Shown: piece after piece, positions 51,774 to 60,078 of the stretch | Layout: each line of letters starts with the position of its first letter | Numbering within the stretch: position 1 is the first letter of the stretch | DNA from: Microthrixaceae bacterium | Lineage (GTDB): Bacteria > Actinomycetota > Acidimicrobiia > Acidimicrobiales > Iamiaceae | Assembly (NCBI GenBank): GCA_016702505.1 | Contig: JADJDU010000001.1 | Location: 372,001 to 436,000 of the forward strand | DNA length: 64,000 bases | Reading direction: 5' to 3' | Notes under the pieces: generated by a model | What the model was told of the DNA's origin: nothing | The model's input: the letters and a program-made list of their open reading frames with translations, nothing else | Database searches by the model: none | Program-made: the position numbers and the translations under genes

Positions 51774-54025
51774 ATGAGCGACACCTTGAACCCTCCGAGT
51801 CGTCCCCGCCGTGGCCTGCTGGGGGTGGCGGCGGCTTCTGCCGCGGCGGCCCTGGTTGCCGGCGTCATCGTGCTGGGAGGTGAGACCCCGGTCGAGGCAT
51901 CGGGCCTGGCCGCGTTCAGCTCGTGTTCCGAGCTGAGCGCTTGGGGTCAAGAACAGTTGGATCAAAGCGCCCGAGAGGTTTTCAACGAGATCGGCGCCCC
52001 GTCGAGTCCACCATCGCCGCGGCCCCAGCCGCCGATGCCGCCATGGAGAGCGAGGCGGTGGCCGGTGCCGGAGCGGCCGCGGGACGCGCCGAGGAGTCAC
52101 TGGCTCAGGCCCCCGAGGGGGACGGCACCAACGTCGTCGTTGAAGGCATCGACGAACCCGATCTGGTGGAACGCCTCGGCGGCGACCGGGCTCTGGTGGT
52201 GGGCGGGCAGACCTTGGCGGTAGCCGACCTCGGTGACGCCGCTCTGGTGGCCCGGGCCACCGTAGCCTGGGGTGCCCAGGTGACCTACGACGCCGACGCC
52301 GGCGTGGCCTGGGCGGTCGGCACCTCCGATGAAGGAACGGTTCAGGTCCAGCGCTTCGTGGTGGCCACCGACTCGCTCACCGAGGATGGCACGTGGAGCG
52401 CGCACGGCATGTTGGTGTCGGCCCGTCGCCAGGGCGGGGAGCTGCTGGTGGTCGCCACCGACGGCTTCGACGGCCCGGTGGTGTATGAGGAACCAGGCGT
52501 CGGGGTAGGTCGAGGCGACGATGCTGAAGCCATCGCCCCCGACGCCATCGCCCCCGAAGCCACGACCGGCTCGGGCGACGACTTGGGCTCCCTGCCCTTC
52601 GCCGGAGAAGCCGTGCCCTGCGACCAGGTGCTGCATCCCACCGGCCCGGCCCAGGCGTCGGCCACGTTGCTGGCGGTGCTGCCGGTAACCGGTCCGCTCC
52701 AACCGGTGCGGGCCACCGAGGTGGTCGGCTCGGGCAGCCTGGTTCACGTCACCGCCGATGCTGCCTTCTTGGCCACCCCCACCTGGGACCCCCAGACCGG
52801 AGCGCAGAGCACCGGGCTTCACCGCTTCGACTTGGCCAGCCTCACCCACACCGGATCAGGCCAGGTTCAGGGCTCCCTGCTCAACGACTTCTCCATGTCT
52901 GAGCACGATGGCTTCTTGCGGGTGGCGGTGTCGATGGCAGGGGGATTCGTGGGGATGCCCATGCCCGTCGAGGGTGACGGCGGAATAGGCAGCGCCATCC
53001 CCGATGGTGCCGTCGTCGAACAAGACCTGCCCGAGCCCCGACCCACAGAGGTGCCCGCCCCCGCCGACGAGGGTGTTGGCTCGGGGGACATCGCCACGGT
53101 GGGCGCAACCATCGTCGCCGAGGAGCTTCCAACCGAAACGGTCCCCGAGCCGTCCTCGCCCGATACCACCACCCCGGACCCGGCGATCCCAGAACCCACC
53201 GTTCCCGAACCCACCGATCCGGGAACCAGCGTGCCCGAGACCTCGGTTCCGACCACGGTGGTCGAGACCATCCCCGAGATCCCGCTGCCCGAACCGGTCC
53301 CCGAGCCGACGCCCGGTGAGGCGCTCAACGAGATAGTGGTCCTCGACACCGACGGTGCTCTGGACGTCGTGGGCCGAACCCCCAGATTCGGACTTCCCGG
53401 TGAGTCCCTCTACGGCATCCGCTTCGACGGGACCACCGCCTACGCCGTGACGTTCCTCCAGACCGACCCGTTCTACGTGATCGACCTGTCCACCCCGACC
53501 GATCCCAAGGTGGTGGGCGAGCTGAAGCTCCCCGGCTTCAGCGCCTACCTCCATCCGGTGTCGGCCACCGAGGTGGTCGGCTTCGGGCCCGATGAGTCGG
53601 GCCGGGCGTCGGCCAAGTTGTTCAACGTCTCCGACCCCGCCTCGCCGGTGCTGATCGATTCGATCGTGCTGGGTGACGACTCCCCGGTGGTCTATGACCA
53701 CCACGCCTTCGTGGACCTTGGCGGGGGCCGTTTCGCCGTCCCCGCCACTTCCTGGGGTAGCCCCATGGCCGGAGTCGGCGAGGTCTGCGGGGTCGCCGGC
53801 TGTGACGACTCGTCCTACGGCCGGCCCTACGCCACCCCCAGCGAGGTGGTGGTGCTGGCCATGTCCGGTGGTCGGCTGATGGTGGATGACCGGGTCCCGG
53901 TCCAAGCTGTCGAACCGATCTCCCGAGTGATCCCCGCTGCCGACGGCTGGGGCGTGCTGGCCGGAACCCAACTGGTGGTGGTGGACGGCGACGGCAACTC
54001 AAGGGCCACCCTGTCGCTCGATTGA
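51774..54025 (+). pseudogene. Exported beta-propeller domain protein (one-base frameshift)
   Basis: Two frames give one ~750-aa protein. The N-terminal frame has a membrane anchor (GLLGVAAASAAAALVAGVIVLGG) and FSSCSELSAWGQEQLDQSAREVFNEIG, a start typical of actinobacterial beta-propeller proteins. The second frame continues as PVESTIAAAPAADAAM, then EGIDEPDLV.., propeller-like repeats, a Pro/Thr/Glu-rich linker (~res 370-450) and more propeller blades to the end. Adding one C to the run at 51997-52000 gives NEIGAPVESTIAAAP, so the break is a homopolymer indel. Extracytoplasmic; partner unknown. It lies between the ligase and the small lipoprotein. Confidence 0.8.
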
Positions 54026-54127
54026 CCTCGGCGAAGCCGCTCGGAGACCGGGCGTCCGATCGACGGTCTTGGAACCGGAGTCGGGCTACGGTCCTGCCCC
54101 ACTAGCCGAGACTGATGGGAGACACTC

Positions 54128-54664
54128 ATGACCACGACCCGATCGTGCAGCCGGATTCGTACCTTGCTTGGCACTGGCTTCGCCGCCGCGCTGGTGGTTG
54201 CGCCACTGGCTGGGTGTTCGTCCGATGACGGAGATGACGCGGCCGAGACCACCACAACGATCGAGGCCGAAGAATCGACCACCACCGAAGCTCCGGCCGA
54301 GGACGAAGACACCACCACCTCTGAAGCTGCGGAGGAGACAACCACGACCGAGGTGGCCTCGACCGAGATCGGCACCACCGAGTTGTTGGACTGGCTCAAC
54401 GAGAACCACCCTGAGATCGGCGCGATGTTCGACTGGAACACCGGTGACGGCGTCATCGGCGTCAACTACATGGGTGTCCAGACCGTGGGGCTCTACGCGG
54501 TGACGATCGACGTTGACACCGCCATCAAGGCCTGTGAAGCCGCGTCCGAGTATGTCCACGGCGTCGATCCCGAGGCCGACATCGAGGTGTTCACCGGTGG
54601 GTACAGCGCGGCTACCAAGGTCGCGGCCCGGGTTGGCGACGCCGGCACCTGCGCCGCGGTCTGA
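54128..54664 (+). CDS. Small lipoprotein with Thr/Glu-rich linker
   Basis: 178 aa. The signal peptide ends in a clear lipobox (VVAPLAGC). A ~50-aa Thr/Glu repeat linker (TTTTIEAEESTTTEAPAEDED) reaches a ~95-aa globular domain (TTELLDWLNENHPEIGAMFDWNTGDGVIGVNYMG to DAGTCAAV) with two cysteines that could pair. No named domain recognised. A GGGAGA ribosome site precedes the ATG. The linker would hold the domain off the membrane, so a binding or sensory role is plausible but unproven. Confidence 0.75.
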   Translation: MTTTRSCSRIRTLLGTGFAAALVVAPLAGCSSDDGDDAAETTTTIEAEESTTTEAPAEDEDTTTSEAAEETTTTEVASTEIGTTELLDWLNENHPEIGAMFDWNTGDGVIGVNYMGVQTVGLYAVTIDVDTAIKACEAASEYVHGVDPEADIEVFTGGYSAATKVAARVGDAGTCAAV

Positions 54665-54698
54665 TCGCCATCGACCGCCGGTCAGCCCGGTACCTCGT

Positions 54699-55931
54699 TC
54701 AGCTGAGCGGGGTACCGGGGGTGAAACGGACGGGCATCGCCTCGTAGCCGCTCACGAAGTTGGCGGCCCGGTACCCGGGCTCCTCGGCTGACACCAACTC
54801 CATGTCGGGCATGCGGGCCAGCAGTTGCTCGAACATCACCTTCAACTCCAGTCGGGCCAGGCTGTTGCCCAGGCAGAAGTGGGTACCGAACCCGAAGGCG
54901 ACGTGCTCGTTGGGGGTGCGGGTGATGTCGAAGCGGAACGGGTCCTCGAACACGGTCTCGTCGCGGTTGGCCGACGGATACAGCAGCAGCACCTTCTGAC
55001 CCTCCTGCACCGTCTCGCCACCGATCTCGACGTCTCGGGTGGCGACCCGAGCCATGTTCTTGATGGGGGTGACCCAGCGCAGCATTTCTTCGATGGCCGG
55101 GGTCAACAGGGACGGGTCGGCCACCAGCCGGCCCCACTGGTCCCGATCGTTGAGGATCTGCCACCCACCTCCGGAGATGACATGGCGGGTGGTCTCGTCT
55201 CCGCCGATGAGGATCAGGAGCGACTCGAAGATCACCTCGTTGTGATCGAGGTGGTGGCCGTCGACGTCGGCGTGACACAGGACGCTCATCAGGTCATCTC
55301 GGGGGCTGGCGGTGCGGTCCTCGATCACCCGTCCGGCGTATTCGGTCCAACCGGCGAACGCTTCGGCGGCCGACTCCATCTGTTCGGGGTCCCCGGTGAG
55401 GGCACAGAGCAGGGCATCGCTCCACTCCAGGAGCTGGTCCCGGTCCTGGGGAGCCACACCCAGATCGTTACCGATCATTATCAAGGGGAGGGGAGCGGCG
55501 ATATCCCACACGAAATCGCATTCGCCCTTCTCTATGACGCGGTCGATGATCTCGTCACAGACAGCCCGGATCTCTTGTTCACGTTCGCGGACCCGCTTCG
55601 GGGTGAACCCCTTGTTGACCAGCTTGCGGCGCTGGAGGTGGTCGGGGTCGTCCATGTCGATCATCATCGGTGAGGGCCCGTTGTCGGGACGGATGCCCTG
55701 GGCGTTGGACCAGGTGACCGAATCCTTGGACACGGCCTTGAGGTCGGCGTAGCGACTTATTCCCCAGACCTGACCGTCCCAGTAGACGGGGGCGTTGGCC
55801 CGCATCCAGGTGAGGTCGTCGTGGGGGTTGGTGCCCCACCAGGCTCCGCTCACGAAGTCGATGGATTCCCGGGTCGGATGGTTGGGCACGAACATCTCCT
55901 GGATCTGACGGCGCGTCACATTGTGGACCAT
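54699..55931 (-). CDS. Cytochrome P450, CYP142-like
   Basis: 410 aa from the ATG at 55931; the frame extends further upstream but that part overlaps the divergent hydrolase. All P450 landmarks are intact: I-helix GGDETTRH, ExxR in EEMLRWVTP, and heme loop FGFGTHFCLGN with ligand Cys 353. IRPDNGPSPMMIDMDDPDHLQRRKLVNKGFT, the ILIGGDETTRHVISGG helix and the ending PANFVSGYEAMPVRFTP are close to what I recall of mycobacterial CYP142. That enzyme hydroxylates the cholesterol C26/C27 position, starting side-chain degradation. Ferredoxin and reductase partners are not in the window. Confidence 0.9.
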   Translation of the reverse strand: MVHNVTRRQIQEMFVPNHPTRESIDFVSGAWWGTNPHDDLTWMRANAPVYWDGQVWGISRYADLKAVSKDSVTWSNAQGIRPDNGPSPMMIDMDDPDHLQRRKLVNKGFTPKRVREREQEIRAVCDEIIDRVIEKGECDFVWDIAAPLPLIMIGNDLGVAPQDRDQLLEWSDALLCALTGDPEQMESAAEAFAGWTEYAGRVIEDRTASPRDDLMSVLCHADVDGHHLDHNEVIFESLLILIGGDETTRHVISGGGWQILNDRDQWGRLVADPSLLTPAIEEMLRWVTPIKNMARVATRDVEIGGETVQEGQKVLLLYPSANRDETVFEDPFRFDITRTPNEHVAFGFGTHFCLGNSLARLELKVMFEQLLARMPDMELVSAEEPGYRAANFVSGYEAMPVRFTPGTPLS

Positions 55932-56019
55932 CGGCGCCGGCGGCGGAGCCTTCGCGGGGTCGCGCGGTGAGTCTCGATCGGTCAGATGGCTCAAGTGGGG
56001 CCGGTCGGTGGTCGTAATC

Positions 56020-56032
56020 TGACGGTATGTCA
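56020..56032. promoter_or_regulatory. TGAC-N5-GTCA palindrome between P450 and hydrolase
   Basis: TGACGGTATGTCA overlaps the ATG (56027) of the alpha/beta hydrolase and lies about 90 bp upstream of the P450 start, so one site could control both divergent genes. It would fit a leaderless hydrolase transcript only if bound without blocking initiation, so its exact role is uncertain. Confidence 0.45.
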
Positions 56033-56902
56033 CAAACGACCGTTGAGCCCGAGGCCGTTGGGGGGCCGCCCATTCCGTTGGGTCGGAGGGTTGAGCTGCC
56101 CGGACGGGGAACGACGTTCGTGCGCGAGGTGGACGGCCCACCCGGGGCACCGACCGTCCTGTTGCTCCACGGTCTGATCGCCTCGGCCGGGCTCAACTGG
56201 TTCCAGGCCTTCGATCCCCTCGGTGAGCACTTTCGTGTTCTGGCACCCGACCTGAGGGGTCACGGCCGCGGCATCAGGACGTGGTCGCGTTTCCGCTTGG
56301 CCGACTGTGCCGATGACGTAGCGGCCCTCCTCGATCAGCTCGACGTGGGGCCCGTGATCGTGGTCGGTTACTCCATGGGCGGCCCGGTGGCGCAGCTCCT
56401 GTGGCACCGCCACCCCGACAAGGTCGCCGGCTTGGTGTTCTGCGCCACCAGCAACCACTTCGTTCCTGGGGTACGTGAACGGCTGGCCTTCGTCACCGCC
56501 GTCTCGGTGTTTGCCGGTTCCACCCGGGTGGGCCAGCTCGCCACCCAGCTTCCATTGCGGCCGTGGCAGTCGAACGTGCCGCCCGCGGTTCGGGCCCGGC
56601 CCCACAGCTTCACCCGTTGGGCTGCGGCCGAGATGCAGCGCCACGATCCCCGGATGGTGGCCGAGGCGCTGGCCGCCATCGGCACCTACGACTCCCGCAA
56701 GTGGCTCCGAGGCGTCGATGTCCCCACCACATTGCTCGTCACCGCCCATGACCGCGCCGTGCCCCCCCACGAGCAACTCCGGCTGCTCCTGTCGGTTCCC
56801 GATGCCCGGGTGGTGCAGGTCGAAGAGGGTCACACCTGGTGTGCCAAACCCAGCTTCGGGTCCGGCATCCGAGACGCCTGCCTGGAGATGGCCGGTCGCT
56901 GA
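56027..56902 (+). CDS. Alpha/beta hydrolase
   Basis: 291 aa. Oxyanion HGLIASAG, then LAPDLRGHGRG, the nucleophile elbow GYSMGG with Ser 116, and a C-terminal LLVTAHDRAVPPHEQL followed by EEGHTWCAK (catalytic Asp and His regions). No signal peptide. The substrate is not evident; in this neighbourhood an ester or a ring-cleavage product is plausible. It is divergent from the CYP142-like gene with the palindrome at 56020 overlapping its start. It converges with the nucleosidase gene, leaving a 10-bp gap. Confidence 0.85.
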   Translation: MSQTTVEPEAVGGPPIPLGRRVELPGRGTTFVREVDGPPGAPTVLLLHGLIASAGLNWFQAFDPLGEHFRVLAPDLRGHGRGIRTWSRFRLADCADDVAALLDQLDVGPVIVVGYSMGGPVAQLLWHRHPDKVAGLVFCATSNHFVPGVRERLAFVTAVSVFAGSTRVGQLATQLPLRPWQSNVPPAVRARPHSFTRWAAAEMQRHDPRMVAEALAAIGTYDSRKWLRGVDVPTTLLVTAHDRAVPPHEQLRLLLSVPDARVVQVEEGHTWCAKPSFGSGIRDACLEMAGR

Positions 56903-56912
56903 CCGGCGGGCG

Positions 56913-57488
56913 TCACGCCTCGTCGAGGTGACGCTCCACCCATTCGGCCAACGCCAGCGCGCTGGCCGCTACCGCGGTGGGCCAGTCGTGGGCTGAACCG
57001 TCGGCATTGTCTGACACGTGTTTGACCAGCCGGACCGGCACTCCGAACTGCGCACAGCTCAGGGCCACGGCGTAGCCCTCCATGTCCACCAGATGCGCCC
57101 GCTCAGCCAAACGGGCCCTCACGTCGGGGTCGGTCACGAACAGGTCGCCTGAGGCCAGGACCGTGTCGTCGCCGTCGACGGTGAGCTCCTCGCGGGGGTC
57201 GTATCCCAGGGCCCGGATGGCGTCGCCGTTGATGTCGTGGTTGAACACCACGCCCGGTAGGTGCAAGCCCACAATCTCATCTCGCAGGGCGCCCGCCGTT
57301 CCCACGTTGAGAACGGTCAGGCCCTCCAAGCCTTCGGGTTCGGCGGCCATGCGGGTGAGGGCCTGGGTGGTGGCCACCGCAGCGGCGGTCTTGCCCAGTC
57401 CGGTGATCACCCGAGGAATCGAACGCGGGACGTGGATGATCTCGATCTCGGTGGCGGCAACGATCAGGGGGAGGCGGGGGCTGGTCAC
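56913..57488 (-). CDS. MTA/SAH nucleosidase-like phosphorylase superfamily protein
   Basis: 191 aa, shorter than the ~230 aa of typical MTA/SAH nucleosidases. RVITGLGKTAAAVATTQALT, LNVGTAGAL, and the active-site region LVDMEGYAVALSCAQFGVPVRLVKHVSDNADG match the purine nucleoside phosphorylase/nucleosidase fold, including the VDMEG-Y glutamate and the SDNAD aspartate. It would hydrolyse purine thio-nucleosides from SAM use or other nucleosides. Its N-terminal third is reduced, so activity should not be assumed. Convergent with the hydrolase, divergent from the ChsE2-like gene. Confidence 0.78.
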   Translation of the reverse strand: MTSPRLPLIVAATEIEIIHVPRSIPRVITGLGKTAAAVATTQALTRMAAEPEGLEGLTVLNVGTAGALRDEIVGLHLPGVVFNHDINGDAIRALGYDPREELTVDGDDTVLASGDLFVTDPDVRARLAERAHLVDMEGYAVALSCAQFGVPVRLVKHVSDNADGSAHDWPTAVAASALALAEWVERHLDEA

Positions 57489-57585
57489 GGCGGTGATGGT
57501 ACGACGTCGATCCGCCGAACGGCAGCGCCTTCCGGCGGAGTGGATCGAGGGTTAGCTCGGATCGGGGTCCGACCAGGGGCTCTGC

Positions 57586-57599
57586 TAGAACGTGTTCTC
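57586..57599 (+). promoter_or_regulatory. KstR-like operator, one mismatch
   Basis: TAGAACGTGTTCTC matches TnnAACnnGTTnnA except for the last base and shares twelve central bases with the site at 48509. It lies 27 bp upstream of the GTG of the ChsE2-like gene, before its GAGGAG ribosome site. Confidence 0.65.
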
Positions 57600-57625
57600 G
57601 TTTTCGGCGAGCTTGAGGAGCAGCA

Positions 57626-58807
57626 GTGCACATCGCCTTCACGCCCGAGCAAGAGCAGCTCAAGGCCGAGCTGCGGGCCTACTTCGCCCAGCTCATGACC
57701 CCCGAGGTCACCGCCGCGGCCTTCTCGGGAGACACCGGCGACCCGGCCTGCCTCGAGGCGGTCCGTCAGATGGGGCGGGACCGTTGGCTCGGCGTGGGGT
57801 GGCCCGAGAGCTACGGCGGTCGTGGCTTCGGCCCTGTCGAGCAGTTCATCTTCATGAACGAGTCGTGGCGGGCCGGGGCCCCCACCCCGTTCCTGTCGAT
57901 CAACACCGTCGGCCAGACCATCATGCAGTTCGGCAACCAGGAGCAGAAGGACTTCTTCCTGCCGAGGATCCTGGCCGGCGACCTGCACTTCTCCATCGGC
58001 TACACCGAGCCCGAATCCGGTACCGACCTGGCCTCGCTCACCACCAAGGCGGTGAAGGACGGCGACGAGTGGGTCATCAACGGGCAGAAGATCTTCACCT
58101 CGTTGGCCAACTACGCCGACTACATCTGGCTGGCCGCCCGCACCGATCCCGATGCCCCCAAGCACCGCGGCATCACCATCTTCGCCATCCCTGCCACCGA
58201 CCCTGGCTACACCTACTCCAAGATCCACACCATGGTGAACGCCTCCACGTTCAACACCTTCTACGACAACGTGCGGGTTCCGGACTCGGCCATCATCGGA
58301 GAGCTCCACGGCGGCTGGAACCTGATCGTCAACCAGCTCAACTACGAGCGGGTCGGGCTGGCCCCTCCGGGCATGATCGAGAAGAACTACGAGGACGTAC
58401 TCGACTGGGCCCGCGCCACCACCACCGCGGACGGGTCCCGGGTGATCGACCAGGAATGGGTACAGGTCGGTCTGGCCAGGGTCCGAGCCGGCATCGAGTA
58501 CCTGACCCTCCTCAACTGGAAGGTGGCCGCCGTCGAGGCGGCCGGACAATCGGTCAACCCCGCCGATGCCAGCTCCATCAAGGTGTTCGGCACCGAGTTC
58601 TTCTTGGACGCCTACCAGATCCTCATGGAGATCGTGGGGCAGTCATCAGCCCTCACCGTCGACTCACCGGCCGCGGCCCTGGCCGCCCGGCTCGACCGCG
58701 GCTTCCAAGGCAGCACCATCCTCACCTTCGGCGGTGGGGTAAACGAGATCCAACGCGACCTGATCGCCATGTTCGGCCTGGGCATGCCCCGCACGCCCCG
58801 GATGTAA
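57626..58807 (+). CDS. Acyl-CoA dehydrogenase, FadE29/ChsE2-like
   Basis: 393 aa, GTG start with a GAGGAG ribosome site 8 nt upstream. ACAD fold with YFAQLMTPEV, GRDRWLGVGWPESYGGRGFGPVEQ, HFSIGYTEPESGTDLASL (catalytic-base loop region), INGQKIFTSLANYADYIWLAART and the ending ILTFGGGVNEIQRDLIAMFGLGMPRTPR. The ending and WPESYGGRGFGPVEQFIF closely resemble M. tuberculosis FadE29, the ChsE2 subunit of the enzyme that oxidises the last three-carbon sterol side chain. It is 11 bp before the second subunit gene, so the pair should form an alpha2beta2 enzyme. Sterol specificity is inferred. Confidence 0.9.
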   Translation: MHIAFTPEQEQLKAELRAYFAQLMTPEVTAAAFSGDTGDPACLEAVRQMGRDRWLGVGWPESYGGRGFGPVEQFIFMNESWRAGAPTPFLSINTVGQTIMQFGNQEQKDFFLPRILAGDLHFSIGYTEPESGTDLASLTTKAVKDGDEWVINGQKIFTSLANYADYIWLAARTDPDAPKHRGITIFAIPATDPGYTYSKIHTMVNASTFNTFYDNVRVPDSAIIGELHGGWNLIVNQLNYERVGLAPPGMIEKNYEDVLDWARATTTADGSRVIDQEWVQVGLARVRAGIEYLTLLNWKVAAVEAAGQSVNPADASSIKVFGTEFFLDAYQILMEIVGQSSALTVDSPAAALAARLDRGFQGSTILTFGGGVNEIQRDLIAMFGLGMPRTPRM

Positions 58808-58818
58808 GGAATCCACAG

Positions 58819-59943
58819 ATGGACTTCACCCTCACCGAAGAGCAGACCGCGGTCCGCGACCTCGCCGCCCAGATCCTGTCGGAGCGTTCCACCCCCGAGC
58901 GCGTGCGCGAGGTCGAGGCCGACCCGTCGGGCGAATGGTTCGATCGGGCGCTGTGGTCCGAGTTGGCCAAGGCTGACCTGCTCGGCCTGTGCCTGCCCGA
59001 AGCCCAAGGTGGCGGCGGGTACGGGCTGTTCGAGCTCGCTCTGATCCTCGAGCAGGTGGGCCGCAACGTCGCCCCGGTACCGCTGTACGCCACCATCGCC
59101 TTGGGGGCATTGCCTCTGGCCAACTTCGGCACCGATGAGCAGAAGTCGGCCTGGCTGCCAGGAGTGGCTGCTGGCGATGTTGTGCTAACCGCCGCTCTGT
59201 CCGAAGGTGGCGATGGCCTGCCCCAGCCGTCCCGACCACGGAAGCCTCCCCCGCTGGGACGGCTGGCCATCACCGGGACCAAGATGCTGGTACCGGCGGC
59301 TCACCTGGCCCAGCGGGTCCTGGTGTCGGCTCGCACCGGTGACGGCACATCCACCGTGTTCCTGGTCGATCCCGGCGCCGCCGGGGTCTCGGCCGAGCGC
59401 AACACCTCCTCGAACCTGGAACCTCTCACCACCTTGACCTTCGACGGCGTGGCCGTCGGAGCCGACGACGTGGTGGGCGAGGTGGACGGCGGTGCCGCCG
59501 TCACCGAATGGATCACCGACCGGGCCATCGCCGCGCTGTGCGCCACTCAGGCCGGGGTCTGCGAGGCGGCCCTGCGCATCACCGCCACCTACACCAGCGA
59601 GCGCCGCCAGTTCGGCTCTCCCATCGCCACGTTCCAGGCTGTGGCGCACCGGGCGGCCGATGCCTACATCGACACCGAGGCCGTCCGCCTCACCGCTCAC
59701 CAGGCGGCGTGGAGGCTCGACGCCGGCATGCCCGCATCAGAGGAGCTGGCCATCGCCAAGTTCTGGGCCTCCGACGCCGCTCACCGGGTCACCCACGCCG
59801 CCCAGCACCTCCATGGCGGCATCGGTGTCGACGTCGATTACCCGGTGCACCGCACCTTCCGTTGGGCCCGTCACATCGACCTCTCCCTCGGCGGCCCCAC
59901 CGCCCACCTCCGCCGCCTGGGTCGCCTCCTCGCCACGGCGTGA
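58819..59943 (+). CDS. Acyl-CoA dehydrogenase, FadE28/ChsE1-like
   Basis: 374 aa. DFTLTEEQTAVRDLAAQIL at the N-terminus, GYGLFELALILEQVGRNVAPVPLYATIALG in the middle, YTSERRQFGSPIATFQAVAHRAADAYI, and the ending HLHGGIGVDVDYPVHRTFRWARH..LGGPTAHL. The last segment is characteristic of FadE28-like (ChsE1) subunits. Together with the preceding gene it forms the two-gene unit found in the cholesterol igr operon of mycobacteria. Such subunits contribute part of the active site but usually lack a complete one alone. Preceded 11 bp upstream by the ChsE2-like stop. Confidence 0.9.
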   Translation: MDFTLTEEQTAVRDLAAQILSERSTPERVREVEADPSGEWFDRALWSELAKADLLGLCLPEAQGGGGYGLFELALILEQVGRNVAPVPLYATIALGALPLANFGTDEQKSAWLPGVAAGDVVLTAALSEGGDGLPQPSRPRKPPPLGRLAITGTKMLVPAAHLAQRVLVSARTGDGTSTVFLVDPGAAGVSAERNTSSNLEPLTTLTFDGVAVGADDVVGEVDGGAAVTEWITDRAIAALCATQAGVCEAALRITATYTSERRQFGSPIATFQAVAHRAADAYIDTEAVRLTAHQAAWRLDAGMPASEELAIAKFWASDAAHRVTHAAQHLHGGIGVDVDYPVHRTFRWARHIDLSLGGPTAHLRRLGRLLATA

Positions 59944-59987
59944 CCGGGCCGCGCCGCGCCTTCTTGGAGGAGCTCGACATTCAGAAT

Positions 59988-60021
59988 TGACGCATGTCAC
60001 ATGTGATCTGACGTAGCGTCA
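59988..60021 (+). promoter_or_regulatory. Two TGAC/GTCA palindromes upstream of the Liv binding protein
   Basis: TGACGCATGTCA (59988-59999, 4-bp spacer) and TGACGTAGCGTCA (60009-60021, 5-bp spacer), the latter extended to a perfect CTGACG-TAG-CGTCAG. A further palindrome, TCACATGTGA (59997-60006), overlaps the gap between them. They lie 58-91 bp before the ATG at 60079, a normal operator position. Confidence 0.5.
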
Positions 60022-60078
60022 GAGCCGTCGGTACCCTTGCGCTAGGTTTCACGGGTTCGACGGAACAGGGGATCGAGA

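Noticed and set aside
57592..58818. Long Arg/His-rich N-terminal extension of the ChsE1-like frame
   Set aside because: This part reads the ChsE2-like gene out of frame. The real start is the ATG at 58819, 11 bp after the ChsE2-like stop.
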